62,827 nucleotides of DNA, taken from assembly GCF_004136015.1 (NCBI RefSeq), contig NZ_CP024866.1, positions 1,993,464 through 2,056,290 of the forward strand, read 5' to 3'. Each line of letters opens with the position of its first letter. The first letter of the stretch is position 1. Shown here one piece after another: positions 38,564-48,783 of the stretch. Under the pieces are notes generated by a model. The model was given only the letters and a program-made list of their open reading frames with translations, did no database searches and was not told the DNA's origin. The position numbers and the translations under genes are program-made. This DNA comes from Pseudomonas sp. ACM7 (GTDB lineage Bacteria > Pseudomonadota > Gammaproteobacteria > Pseudomonadales > Pseudomonadaceae).

Positions 38564-38588
38564 AAAAACCCGCGAAAGCGGGTTTTTT
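38564..38588 (+). terminator. Terminator after tRNA-Leu copy 1
   Basis: AAAACCCGC-GAAA-GCGGGTTTTTT: a strong GNRA-loop intrinsic terminator 40 bases after the CCA. Confidence 0.9.
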
Positions 38589-38627
38589 GCATTCTAAGCC
38601 TCTGATTTATTAAAACTAAATCAGGGG

Positions 38628-38656
38628 TTTACAGATCAAAAAGCTCTCCGTATAGT
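38628..38656 (+). promoter_or_regulatory. Sigma-70 promoter of the second tRNA-Leu gene
   Basis: TTTACA, 17 bases, TATAGT: the same promoter as that of copy 1, followed by TGCGCC. Confidence 0.8.
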
Positions 38657-38690
38657 GCGCCACATCAACAGCGGCAACGCTGAAGATTAT

Positions 38691-38777
38691 GCCCAGATGG
38701 TGAAATTGGTAGACACGCCAGCTTCAGGTGCTGGTGACCGCAAGGTCGTGGAAGTTCGAGTCTTCTTCTGGGCACCA
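38691..38777 (+). tRNA. tRNA-Leu (anticodon CAG), copy 2
   Basis: 87 bases, identical in sequence to copy 1, including CCA. It has its own promoter and terminator, so promoter, tRNA and terminator were duplicated as a unit. Confidence 0.97.
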
Positions 38778-38810
38778 ATTCAAATTTCAGAGTCGATCTG
38801 AAATTTCACA

Positions 38811-38833
38811 AAAACCCGCGAAAGCGGGTTTTT
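38811..38833 (+). terminator. Terminator after tRNA-Leu copy 2
   Basis: AAAACCCGC-GAAA-GCGGGTTTTT, the same hairpin as after copy 1. Confidence 0.9.
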
Positions 38834-38850
38834 GCGTTTCCGGGGTTTGT

Positions 38851-38946
38851 GTAGGAGCTGCCGAAGGCTGCGATCTTTTGATCTTCAGCAATTTCAGCTC
38901 CACCAACAATCAAGATCAAAAGATCGCAGCCTTCGGCAGCTCCTAC
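38851..38946. repeat. Long palindromic repeat, variant (GTAGGAGCTGCCGAAGG family)
   Basis: GTAGGAGCTGCCGAAGGCTG continues into CGATCTTTTGATCTT; the exact complement follows after about 25 bases. It shares the GATCTTTTGAT centre and GTAGGAGCTG end with the copies at 15245, 57841 and 58647 but differs in between. Confidence 0.9.
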
Positions 38947-38977
38947 CAACCCCTCACCCGCTGCAAGGCGCACTTGA

Positions 38978-39003
38978 GAAACAATATCGTTTATCATTGT
39001 TTC
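38978..39003. promoter_or_regulatory. Inverted repeat before the iron-binding protein gene (Fur-like candidate)
   Basis: GAAACAAT, ten bases, ATTGTTTC: perfect arms, with TTTATCATT resembling half a Fur box. It ends 36 bases before the ATG of the binding-protein gene. The match to the 19-base Fur consensus is partial, so another regulator is possible. Confidence 0.45.
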
Positions 39004-39038
39004 AAGTTTTTGCAATGCGACAGTGAGGAACCTTGCGA

Positions 39039-40049
39039 ATGATGTTTCGAAATACCCTACGCCGCGGCCTGACCATGACCCTGCTCGGCCTGGCACTCGC
39101 CACTCCCCTCACCCAAGCCGCCGAACCGGTTTCCCTGACGCTCTATAACGGTCAACACAAGGAAGTCGGCGACGCCATCGCCAAAGCCTTCGAAGCCAAG
39201 ACCGGTATTCACGTCAACGTGCGCAAGGGCAGTAGCAATCAGCTCGCCAGCCAGGTCGTAGAAGAAGGTGATCGCTCCCCCGCCGACGTGATTTACACCG
39301 AAGAATCACCACCATTGAACAAACTCGGCGAACAAGGCCTTCTGGCCCAGACCGATGCCGCCACCCTTGCCGTTCTGCCGAAAAACTATGTCGCTGGCAA
39401 TGGCACCTGGATCGGCATCACCGCGCGAGTCCGCGTCGTCGCCTACAACCCCAAGCTAATTGACGAGAAGGATCTGCCGAAGTCGGTGATGGAGTTCTCT
39501 GACCCGAAATGGCAAGGCAAGGTCGGTTTCGTGCCTACCAGCGGCGCCTTCCAGGAACAGGCTGTGGCAATCATCAAAGTGCACGGCATGGACGCGGCCG
39601 AAGAATGGCTGACCGGCTTGCGTGCTTTCGGTAAGACCTACAGCAACAACATGGTTGCACTGAAGGCAGTGGAAAACGGCGAAGTCGCCACCGTGCTGGT
39701 GAACAACTATTACTGGTTCGCCTTGCAGCGCGAAAAAGGCCAGCTCGATTCGAAACTTCATTATTTCACCGGCGGCGACGTCGGTGGGCTGATCACTGTT
39801 TCCAGTGCGGCCGTGCTGAAATCCAGCAAGCATCCAAAAGAAGCCCAGCAATTTCTCGCCTACATGGCCAGCGAAGAGGGTCAGCGCGTGATCACTCAGA
39901 CCACCGCTGAATACCCACTGCACAAAGGCATGGAATCGGATCGTGGGCTCAAGCCGTTTAGCGAGCTCGAAGCACCGAAGGTCACGCCAGCCGATCTCGG
40001 CAATGCCGAAGAAGCCCTGGACCTGGAACGTGACGTTGGCTTGAACTGA
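39039..40049 (+). CDS. Iron(III)-type ABC transporter substrate-binding protein (FbpA-like)
   Basis: 336 residues from ATG 39039 (GAGGA ten bases upstream; a TTG two codons earlier is less likely). The signal peptide is about residues 1-29, ending THAQA-like at TPLTQA-AEPV. The mature protein starts VSLTLYNGQHKEVGDAIAKA with VNVRKGSSNQLASQ, the FbpA/FutA type of ferric-ion binding protein. It would deliver ferric iron across the periplasm to the next gene's permease. Its stop overlaps the permease start (ATGA). Confidence 0.85.
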   Translation: MMFRNTLRRGLTMTLLGLALATPLTQAAEPVSLTLYNGQHKEVGDAIAKAFEAKTGIHVNVRKGSSNQLASQVVEEGDRSPADVIYTEESPPLNKLGEQGLLAQTDAATLAVLPKNYVAGNGTWIGITARVRVVAYNPKLIDEKDLPKSVMEFSDPKWQGKVGFVPTSGAFQEQAVAIIKVHGMDAAEEWLTGLRAFGKTYSNNMVALKAVENGEVATVLVNNYYWFALQREKGQLDSKLHYFTGGDVGGLITVSSAAVLKSSKHPKEAQQFLAYMASEEGQRVITQTTAEYPLHKGMESDRGLKPFSELEAPKVTPADLGNAEEALDLERDVGLN

Positions 40050-41614
40050 TGAGCGCATCGTTATCAGCTCCCGTCACGCGCGGGGGTTACGTACCGCGGC
40101 GCAAGCGGCCATCGATCTGGCTGTTGCTACCGGTTTTGCTGCTGGTGGTACTCAGCCTGTTGCCGCTGGCGTATGTCGGGCTCAAAACCTGGCAGGCCGG
40201 TTGGGCCGAGGCGCTGCATTTGTTGTGGCGCCCTTATGTGTTTGGCCTGCTGCGCAACACCCTGGCGCTGATGGTCGGTGTGACGCTCGCCTGTGGCGTG
40301 ATCGGCCTGTCGCTGGCCTGGCTGCTTGAGCGCAGCAACTTGCCGGGGCGGCGCTTGTGGGGCGTGATTCTGTGCCTGCCGTTCGCGGTACCGGCATTTG
40401 TCAGCAGCTTTACCTGGGTCTCGTTGAGCGCTCATTTCGAAGGCTTGGGCGGGGCGATCCTGGTGATGACCCTGTCCAAGTATCCGCTGATCTTTCTGCC
40501 GGTCGCGGCGACCCTGCGCAATCTCGATCCCTCCCTCGAAGAATCCGCCCGCACACTGGGGCAAAATCGCTGGGGCGTATTTTTCAGAATCACTCTGCCG
40601 CTGCTCTGGCCTTCGTTGCTCGCCGGTTCGCTGCTGATCGCGCTGCACATGCTGGTGGAATTCGGTGCGCTGTCGATCATCGGACTGCAAACCTTTACCA
40701 CCGCGATCTATCAACAGTTCGAACTGGAATTCAGTAACGCGAATGCGGCGATGCTTTCCGCGGTGTTGCTGGCACTGTGTCTGATGCTGCTGTGGCTGGA
40801 ACTGCGCGCACGCGGCAAGGGTCGACACGTGCGTACCGGTCAGGGCGCGGCCCGGCATGCGGAACAGGTTCGGCTGGGGCCTTGGGCTGCTGCCGGACAA
40901 CTTTATTGCATGGCGCTGGCAATCATCGGCAGCGGTATTCCGCTCGGGATGCTTGCGTACTGGCTGGCAGTAGGTTCGTCGGCAGCATTCCCGGTGGCGG
41001 CGATCAGCGAGGCGCTGCTCTCCTCCCTGGCGTTGTCACTGGGCGGCGCGGCGCTGTGCCTGGTGCTGGCAGTGCCGGTGGGTTTGTTGGTGGTGCGCTA
41101 CAAAGGCCAGTTGGCAATCTGGGCCGAACGCTTGCCGTATCTGCTGCATGCACTGCCAGGACTGGTGATAGCGCTGACGCTGGTGTATTTCGCCCTGCAT
41201 TATGTGCCGGCGCTGTACCAGACTTCTGCGCTGCTGCTGATTGCTTATGCGCTGTTGTTTCTGCCGCTGGCACAGGCGCCGATTCGTACGGCATTGAACA
41301 AGGCTGCGCCGCAACTGGAAGAGGCTGCACGCACACTGGGGGCGTCGTCCTTCAGTGCGTTTTGCCGGGTGACGTTGCCGATCATCTTCCCGGCATTGGG
41401 CGCGGCGTTTGCGCTGGTGTTTCTGGATGCGATGAAGGAATTGACGGCGACGTTGCTGCTGAGCCCGACTGGGCTCAATACGCTGGCGACGGAAGTCTGG
41501 GCGCATACCGCGAATGTAGAGTTTGCGGCGGCGGCGCCTTATGCGGCGTTGTTGATTTTGGTGTCGGGGTTGCCGGTTTATCTGCTTACTACCCGGATGT
41601 ATTTGAGCCGCTGA
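40049..41614 (+). CDS. Iron(III)-type ABC transporter permease (FbpB-like)
   Basis: 521-residue inner-membrane protein with about twelve hydrophobic segments: two fused permease halves, each with an EAA loop (EESARTLGQNRWGVFFRITL near 170 and EEAARTLGASSFSAFCRVTL near 425). This is the usual FbpB arrangement. No ATPase (FbpC) gene follows; the next feature is a REP pair and then a convergent chemoreceptor gene. The transporter must borrow an ATPase encoded elsewhere or have lost it. Confidence 0.88.
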   Translation: MSASLSAPVTRGGYVPRRKRPSIWLLLPVLLLVVLSLLPLAYVGLKTWQAGWAEALHLLWRPYVFGLLRNTLALMVGVTLACGVIGLSLAWLLERSNLPGRRLWGVILCLPFAVPAFVSSFTWVSLSAHFEGLGGAILVMTLSKYPLIFLPVAATLRNLDPSLEESARTLGQNRWGVFFRITLPLLWPSLLAGSLLIALHMLVEFGALSIIGLQTFTTAIYQQFELEFSNANAAMLSAVLLALCLMLLWLELRARGKGRHVRTGQGAARHAEQVRLGPWAAAGQLYCMALAIIGSGIPLGMLAYWLAVGSSAAFPVAAISEALLSSLALSLGGAALCLVLAVPVGLLVVRYKGQLAIWAERLPYLLHALPGLVIALTLVYFALHYVPALYQTSALLLIAYALLFLPLAQAPIRTALNKAAPQLEEAARTLGASSFSAFCRVTLPIIFPALGAAFALVFLDAMKELTATLLLSPTGLNTLATEVWAHTANVEFAAAAPYAALLILVSGLPVYLLTTRMYLSR

Positions 41615-41621
41615 GACCGCT

Positions 41622-41685
41622 ATCGCGAGCAAGCTCGCTCCCACAGGGGAACGCATTCCAATGTGGGAGCGAGCTTGCTCGCGAT
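41622..41685. repeat. REP pair between the iron permease and chemoreceptor genes
   Basis: ATCGCGAGCAAGCTCGCTCC and its inverted copy are separated by about 20 bases. It sits between convergent genes and could act as a two-way transcription barrier. Confidence 0.9.
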
Positions 41686-41710
41686 GACGCCAGACCAACC
41701 AATACAAATA

Positions 41711-43645
41711 TTAAGCCCGGAACTGCCCCAGACTCGCCTTCAACTGCGCTGCCAACCCATCCAGCACCTTGCCGCTGGCCGTGGTTTCCACCACCGCTTG
41801 AGCCGCCTTCTCAGCCTGCACATGAATGGTTTCAACCCGACCGCGCACCGCTTGCGCGCCTTGCGCCTGATGCGCCGCCGCCTGCGTTGCCAGACCAATC
41901 GCCGCATGAACCTGCTCGACCGACGCCTGCACCGATTGCTGCAACCGCGCACTGTCACGCAGCACCAGCAAACCTTCGCTGGCCTGGCGCCCGGCCTGAC
42001 CGATCGCTGCCACCGCCTCACGCGCACCTTGTTGCAAGGCAACGATGTGCGCCTGAATGTCGCCAGTGGAGCTCTGTGTCTTGCTCGCCAGCGCTCGCAC
42101 CTCGTCAGCTACCACGGCAAACCCGCGACCAGTCTCGCCCGCACGCGCCGCTTCGATCGCCGCGTTCAGCGCCAGCAGGTTTGTTTGCTCGGCGATCCCG
42201 TGAATCACCGTCAACACCACTTCAATCTGCTCACTCTGCTGCGCCAGCCGCTCGATGACTTTCGCCCCGGTGTCGACCTGCCCGGCCAACGCCTCGATCA
42301 GACTGCCGACTTTCGCCGACGTCCGCGTGTTTTCATCCGTGGCCGAACGAATATCCACCACTTGCTGCAAAGCTGCCTGCATGGCATGACTTTCAGACTG
42401 GGCTTCGTCAGCCATTTGTGACAAAGCACGCAGGCTCTCGGCCACTTCATCGCGCTGCATGCCCGCCGCTTTATCGGCCCCGGCATTGCGTAAAGTCATG
42501 GCGCCGATTTCCACGCCAGTGCGTTGAGCCACATCGCCCGCTTCGCGCACGATCGGCTGCAACTTATCCACAAAGCGATTGACCGCCGAGGCCATGTCGC
42601 CGATTTCGTCCTTACTGTTGATCTGCACGCGCTTGGTCAGATCGCCCTCGCCCGCAGCCAGGTCGTCCATGGCAGCGATGAGCAATTTCAAGCGATTGAC
42701 CACCCGACGGCCCAGCACCACCGCGAGCAACAGCAGCACACCGCATCCCACCAGCGCCAGACCCATGCCGATGCGCCAGCGCAAGGTCGCCGCAGCTTCC
42801 TGCACAGTGCTGGTGGTATTGGCTTTCATTTCAGATGCCGTGGACTGAGCGGACGTCAGACGCGCACGCATCGCCGTGGCGCTGTCAGCTGCCGCGCCCT
42901 TGAGGCTATCGCCCACCAATTGATCACTGCTGGCGATCAGCGCCGAGAAGCGTTTGTCCAGGGCCGCCAGATCGGTTTCCACCGAGGCGGTCGAGACGCC
43001 CATCAAGACCTTGCCGATTTCCACGCCGTTAGGATTGATCGAGGCTTCGAGGTAATAGACCGATGGATCGTTCTTCGCCGCATCCAGCACCTTGTCCAGG
43101 GCGCGCTCGCCCTGACCCTTCTCAAGCAGCGCCTTGTTGATCGGGTTCTCGCGGTTGAGGTAGCGCGTCAGATGCTGCCCCGTCGCGTCGTCGTAGACCA
43201 CGAATAGCACATTGGGATTACGCTGAGCCCGGCGGGCAAATTCGGACAGGGTTGGAACATCGCTGTCCCACATGGCGCGGGGTGCGACCGAAGCCAGAAG
43301 CTGCGCCATATCATTGGCGGAGTCCTTCAGATCCTTCTCCAGCGTCGCACGCAGTTGTGCCTGCTCGTCCTTCAATCGCGAGGACAAACCCGCCGTAAGA
43401 CGCTGACGAGTACTGATGGAGAGACTGTCGAGGCTCGACGTGACTTCACGCCCTGCCTGCTCAAGCTCACCGGAAAGTTTTTGACTGTCGGCACCCAGGC
43501 GCACACCCAGATCGGCTTCCAGTGCGGTCACTGTGCTCCGAGTCAGGGCGACAGCCACCAGCACCTGCACAAACAGTGCGATACCAAGGGTAACGAACAC
43601 AGGCCGTAATAGACGGCTTTGTAACAGTGAGAGAACGGCCGACAC
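41711..43645 (-). CDS. Methyl-accepting chemotaxis protein
   Basis: 644 residues. First membrane segment about 15-35, a periplasmic helical sensor domain about 36-288, second membrane segment about 289-312, HAMP about 313-367, then the cytoplasmic signalling domain. The hairpin tip reads [20 protein letters not shown], the diagnostic conserved stretch. The periplasmic part contains a region like a single Cache fold ([20 protein letters not shown]) but no ligand can be predicted. A sigma-54-type promoter lies upstream. In other Pseudomonas a receptor gene also sits next to purA. Confidence 0.93.
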   Translation of the reverse strand: MSAVLSLLQSRLLRPVFVTLGIALFVQVLVAVALTRSTVTALEADLGVRLGADSQKLSGELEQAGREVTSSLDSLSISTRQRLTAGLSSRLKDEQAQLRATLEKDLKDSANDMAQLLASVAPRAMWDSDVPTLSEFARRAQRNPNVLFVVYDDATGQHLTRYLNRENPINKALLEKGQGERALDKVLDAAKNDPSVYYLEASINPNGVEIGKVLMGVSTASVETDLAALDKRFSALIASSDQLVGDSLKGAAADSATAMRARLTSAQSTASEMKANTTSTVQEAAATLRWRIGMGLALVGCGVLLLLAVVLGRRVVNRLKLLIAAMDDLAAGEGDLTKRVQINSKDEIGDMASAVNRFVDKLQPIVREAGDVAQRTGVEIGAMTLRNAGADKAAGMQRDEVAESLRALSQMADEAQSESHAMQAALQQVVDIRSATDENTRTSAKVGSLIEALAGQVDTGAKVIERLAQQSEQIEVVLTVIHGIAEQTNLLALNAAIEAARAGETGRGFAVVADEVRALASKTQSSTGDIQAHIVALQQGAREAVAAIGQAGRQASEGLLVLRDSARLQQSVQASVEQVHAAIGLATQAAAHQAQGAQAVRGRVETIHVQAEKAAQAVVETTASGKVLDGLAAQLKASLGQFRA

Positions 43646-43715
43646 TTAGAATCCCTCTGCTTTAACGCCATTAAATTGATGGCACGCTAGAAGCGATGCG
43701 CTTAATGAAGTTCAC

Positions 43716-43731
43716 AGCAAGGGTCGTGCCG
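43716..43731 (-). promoter_or_regulatory. Sigma-54-type promoter of the chemoreceptor gene
   Basis: The minus strand reads CGGCACGACCCTTGCT: GG and GC ten bases apart as required, one change from the consensus TGGCAC. Predicted start near 43704, about 60 bases before the ATG. Confidence 0.65.
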
Positions 43732-43748
43732 TCCGACAGACAGAAACG

Positions 43749-43775
43749 ACAAAGGCCCCAATTAAGGGGCCTTTG
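43749..43775 (-). terminator. Terminator after purA
   Basis: ACAAAGGCCCC and GGGGCCTTTGT form an 11-pair stem, 21 bases after the purA stop on the minus strand; the U-run is part of the stem. Confidence 0.75.
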
Positions 43776-43795
43776 TGTTTTACATCAACGACTTA

Positions 43796-45142
<1,347 letters not shown>

Positions 45143-46330
45143 TCAAGAAGCCAGTGGCGATACTTGCCAAAGCCCGTTCTGCTGAATCAATTGCCGGTCG
45201 CAGTCCGCTTCACGGGCGGCGGCCAAAGGTTGTCCAGGCAACGCCTGAACGACACGCTGACCCTCACTGCGCAACTGGCAAACCTGCTGCCAGAGTGCCG
45301 CATCCGTACTGTCAGGCATCCAGATACCGCCAGACGGTAACTCGATCTCAGCACGCCCCAGGGTCACCAGGGTTTTCAAATCGGTAGAGAAGCCGGTTGC
45401 CGGACGGGCGCGACCGAAGTCGGCACCGATGTCGTCGTAACGACCGCCCTGAGCAATGGACTGGCCAACACCCGGTACGAACACCGCAAACACCACACCG
45501 GTGTGGTAGTGGTAGCCGCGCAACTCGCCCAGGTCGAAATACAGCGGCAACTCCGGGAAGCGCGTGGACAGACGTTCGGCAATCGCCAGCAAGTCGTCCA
45601 GAGCGGCCAGTACCGGTGCCGGCGCATTCGCCAGACGCTCACGGGCAGCGCTCAATACTTCACGGCCGCCACACAGGTCGACCAGCGCCCGCAACATGCC
45701 CGACAGATCCGCAGGCAAGCCTTCGGTCAAGGTAATGACCTCGTCGATGGCTTTACGTTGCAATGCATCGAACAGCTGTTGCTCGACTTCACCGGACAAA
45801 CCGGCGGCGCGAGCCAGGCCACGGTAGATACCAACATGACCGAGATCCATGTGCACATCCGGCACATCGGCCAGTTTCAGCATAGCCAACATCAGGCTGA
45901 TGACTTCCACGTCGCTGCTCGGGCTGGCATCGCCGTACAACTCGGCACCCAGCTGGATCGGGCTGCGCGAGGACGACAAGGCGCGCGGCTGAGCGTGCAG
46001 CACGCTACCGGCATAGCACAGACGGCTCGGGCCTTCGCGTCGCAAGGTGTGCGCATCGATACGCGCCACTTGCGGCGTAATGTCGGCACGGAAACCCATC
46101 TGCCGACCCGATTGCGGGTCGATGACCTTGAAGGTACGCAGATCGAGGTCCTGGCCCGCGCCGGTCAGCAGGGATTCCAGGTACTCGATATGGGGAGTCA
46201 CGACAAACTCGTAACCCCAGCTCTGGAACAGATCCAACACCTGACGACGCGCGACTTCAATGCGCGCCGCTTCTGGTGGCAGTACTTCTTCGATGCCATC
46301 TGGCAGCAGCCAGCGGTCTACCGTTGCCAT
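45143..46330 (-). CDS. hisZ: ATP phosphoribosyltransferase regulatory subunit HisZ
   Basis: 395-residue paralogue of histidyl-tRNA synthetase lacking catalytic activity. Class II motif-like segments are [20 protein letters not shown] and [20 protein letters not shown]; the anticodon domain is missing. It forms a hetero-octamer with the short HisG and confers feedback control by histidine. Confidence 0.95.
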   Translation of the reverse strand: MATVDRWLLPDGIEEVLPPEAARIEVARRQVLDLFQSWGYEFVVTPHIEYLESLLTGAGQDLDLRTFKVIDPQSGRQMGFRADITPQVARIDAHTLRREGPSRLCYAGSVLHAQPRALSSSRSPIQLGAELYGDASPSSDVEVISLMLAMLKLADVPDVHMDLGHVGIYRGLARAAGLSGEVEQQLFDALQRKAIDEVITLTEGLPADLSGMLRALVDLCGGREVLSAARERLANAPAPVLAALDDLLAIAERLSTRFPELPLYFDLGELRGYHYHTGVVFAVFVPGVGQSIAQGGRYDDIGADFGRARPATGFSTDLKTLVTLGRAEIELPSGGIWMPDSTDAALWQQVCQLRSEGQRVVQALPGQPLAAAREADCDRQLIQQNGLWQVSPLAS

Positions 46331-46538
46331 TACGCCATTCCCCTATGATCCGGGCGGCAAGCCTTTGGGCGAGCCTTGAGTGAAGCAGAAAATGATCGGC
46401 TCATGCGCACAAACCACGCGCATGAACAACGGGGCGAAAAGCCTGAAATCGGCTTCGCCAACCACTTTCCTCGAAAAACCTGTCGAGTCATTCAACTCGG
46501 ACGCCTGCATAAAAAACAGCAATCAAACGTGCAGACGC
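46331..46538. other. hisZ upstream region without a gene
   Basis: The gap 46331-46648 between hflC and hisZ holds the hflC terminator and otherwise no supported gene. Two plus-strand ORFs here have no ribosome site or family features. It should contain the hisZ promoter. Confidence 0.5.
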
Positions 46539-46562
46539 AAAAAAGCCGGGAATTTCCCGGCT
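46539..46562 (-). terminator. Terminator of hflC
   Basis: On the minus strand AGCCGGGAAATTCCCGGCTTTTTT: a nine-pair stem and a T-run, about 85 bases after the hflC stop. Confidence 0.9.
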
Positions 46563-46648
46563 GCCGCATCATACACACGTTTTCCCAAAGGATCACCCCG
46601 CCCGAGGTGTTAGCCGTCAGGCGGGGGATGATTCAGGTCAACGTCGTA

Positions 46649-47518
46649 TCAAGGCTTGGCTTTTTCCAGGTAGCGGAAGAAGTCGCTGCTTGGGTCCAGG
46701 ACCATGACGTCGGATTTGTTCGCGAAGCTTTCACGGTAGGCACGCAGGCTACGGTAGAAACCGTAGAACTCCTGATCCTGGCCGTAGGCCTTGGAGTAGA
46801 TCGCAGCCGCCTGGGCGTCACCATCACCGCGAACCTCTTCGGATTCACGATAGGCTTCAGCCAGCAACACGCGGCGTTGACGATCAGCGTCGGCACGAAT
46901 GCCTTCTGACAGTTCGTTACCCTTGGCGCGGTGCTCGCGAGCTTCACGCTCACGCTCGGAACTCATGCGTTCGAACACGCTGCGGTTCACTTCTTTCGGC
47001 AGATCGATGGCCTTGACCCGAACATCGACAACTTCGATGCCCAGCTCTTTTTCCGCCATCTTGTTCAGCGAAGCGGTGATATCGGTCATCAACGCATCGC
47101 GCTCACCGGAAACCACTTCGTGCAGCGTGCGCTTACCGAACTGGTCACGCAGGCCCGACTCCAGACGACGGGAAAGTCGCTCGTCAGCAATCTGCTTGAG
47201 GCCGGAAGTCGCGGTGTAGAAGCGCTCGGCATCTTTCACGCGCCACTTGGCGTAGGCATCAACCATGACGGCTTTCTTTTCCAGCGTCAGGAAGCGTTGT
47301 GTCGGTGCATCCAGCGTCATCAGGCGTGCGTCGAATTTGCGCACCTGGTTAACGTAAGGCACTTTCACATGCAGGCCCGGCTGAACATCAGTCTGGACCA
47401 CACGACCGAACTGCAGCAGCACCGCACGCTCGGTCTGAGCCACGATGTAGAAGCAGTTCCAGGCAGCGATCGCCACGACGACGCCGACAATAAGGGCGAT
47501 CAGCGATTTATTGCTCAT
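46649..47518 (-). CDS. hflC: HflC, modulator of FtsH protease
   Basis: 289-residue SPFH/prohibitin-type protein. One N-terminal membrane anchor (LIALIVGVVVAIAAWNCFYI) and a periplasmic PHB domain with ERAVLLQFGRVVQTDVQPGL and a long coiled coil toward the C-terminus. It forms the HflKC cage around FtsH. Its start shares its last base with the hflK stop codon region, so the pair is coupled. Confidence 0.95.
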   Translation of the reverse strand: MSNKSLIALIVGVVVAIAAWNCFYIVAQTERAVLLQFGRVVQTDVQPGLHVKVPYVNQVRKFDARLMTLDAPTQRFLTLEKKAVMVDAYAKWRVKDAERFYTATSGLKQIADERLSRRLESGLRDQFGKRTLHEVVSGERDALMTDITASLNKMAEKELGIEVVDVRVKAIDLPKEVNRSVFERMSSEREREAREHRAKGNELSEGIRADADRQRRVLLAEAYRESEEVRGDGDAQAAAIYSKAYGQDQEFYGFYRSLRAYRESFANKSDVMVLDPSSDFFRYLEKAKP

Positions 47519-48687
47519 CAGCGACTCTCCCTGGTGCGTGCTTGCTGTTGCTGCAGATCGACTGCACGCACATTCGCTTCATTGCTGGTGGCTGCCGCGC
47601 CGGTCACCGGAGTGCTGGTGTTGCGACCGCTTTCGACCATCTTGTCCAGCGGCAAGTACAGCAGATTGCTCTGGCCATTCTTGTTGCCGGTCACGAGAAC
47701 CTTGCTGGTATTGCTGAAGACTTCCTGCATGGTGTCCAGGTACAGACGCTGACGGGTCACTTCAGGTGCCTTGCGATATTCGCTCACCAGCTTGGTGAAG
47801 CGATCAGCCTCACCCTTGGCGCGCGAGACGGTTTCGTCACGGTAACCATTGGCATCTTCGATGATGCGCTGGGCCTGACCACGGGCTTCCGGCACGACGC
47901 CGTTGGCGTAGGTTTCAGCCTGGTTACGCGAACGCTGCTCGTCTTCACGGGCGCGGATCACGTCATCGAAGGCTTCCTGCACTTCACGCGGTGCGGCTGC
48001 GCTCTGTACGTTGACCTGGGTGACGGTGATACCGGTGCGATAGGTATCCATGAAGCGTTGCAGACGCTCCTTGATTTCGCTGGCCATCAATTCACGACCT
48101 TCGGTCAGCACCTGATCCATAGCGGTGGAACCCACCACGTGGCGCAAGGCACTTTCGGTCGCGTGCTGCAGGCTGATTTCCGGCTGATCGACGCTCAGCA
48201 CGAAGTCCTGCAGGTTGCTGATCTTGTACTGCACGGTCAGCGGCACTTCGACGATGTTCTCGTCTTCAGTCAGCATTTGACCCTGCTTGGTATAGGCACG
48301 CTCACGCGTGACGTTTTCCAGGTACTTGCGATCGATCGGCGGGAAATAGATGTTCAGGCCCGGGCCAACGGTTTCGTAGTACTTGCCGAAGCGCAGCACC
48401 ACGGCTTGCTCCTGCTCGTCGACTACATAGACCGCGCTGTACAGCCACACGGCCGCCAACACGACCAGGCCGATGCCGAGCAGACCGCCGAAGCCGCCAC
48501 TCCTGCCCGAACCGCCACCGTCATCACCGCGTTTCTTACCACCACCGAACAACCCGTTCAGGCTTTCCTGCAGCTTTCGGAAGGCCTCGTCGAGATCCGG
48601 TGGTCCCTTGCGGTCGCCGTTATTGCGGCGCTTGCCACCCCAAGGATCCTGATTATTCGAGTTGCCACCCGGCTCATTCCAAGCCAT
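47518..48687 (-). CDS. hflK: HflK, modulator of FtsH protease
   Basis: 389 residues from the ATG at 48687 (GGAGAGC upstream; the longer frame is rejected). An N-terminal Gly/Asn-rich cytoplasmic segment (MAWNEPGGNSNNQDPWGGKR) is followed by a membrane span (about 70-92) and a PHB domain with VLRFGKYYETVGPGLNIYFP. It partners HflC. Downstream of hflX in the same direction. Confidence 0.95.
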   Translation of the reverse strand: MAWNEPGGNSNNQDPWGGKRRNNGDRKGPPDLDEAFRKLQESLNGLFGGGKKRGDDGGGSGRSGGFGGLLGIGLVVLAAVWLYSAVYVVDEQEQAVVLRFGKYYETVGPGLNIYFPPIDRKYLENVTRERAYTKQGQMLTEDENIVEVPLTVQYKISNLQDFVLSVDQPEISLQHATESALRHVVGSTAMDQVLTEGRELMASEIKERLQRFMDTYRTGITVTQVNVQSAAAPREVQEAFDDVIRAREDEQRSRNQAETYANGVVPEARGQAQRIIEDANGYRDETVSRAKGEADRFTKLVSEYRKAPEVTRQRLYLDTMQEVFSNTSKVLVTGNKNGQSNLLYLPLDKMVESGRNTSTPVTGAAATSNEANVRAVDLQQQQARTRESR

Positions 48688-48783
48688 AGCGCTCTCCATC
48701 TGATAAAGCAAAGACGCACCCACGGCGCGCCGACCAATGCTACAGAATGCCCGTCACCGCGGCACAACCGCTTTTCCAGGCTT

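Noticed and set aside
46376..46909. Possible gene in the hflC-hisZ gap
   Set aside because: The ORF overlaps hflC on the opposite strand and a terminator, and has no ribosome site. I also looked for the small membrane protein gene sometimes found here and saw none.
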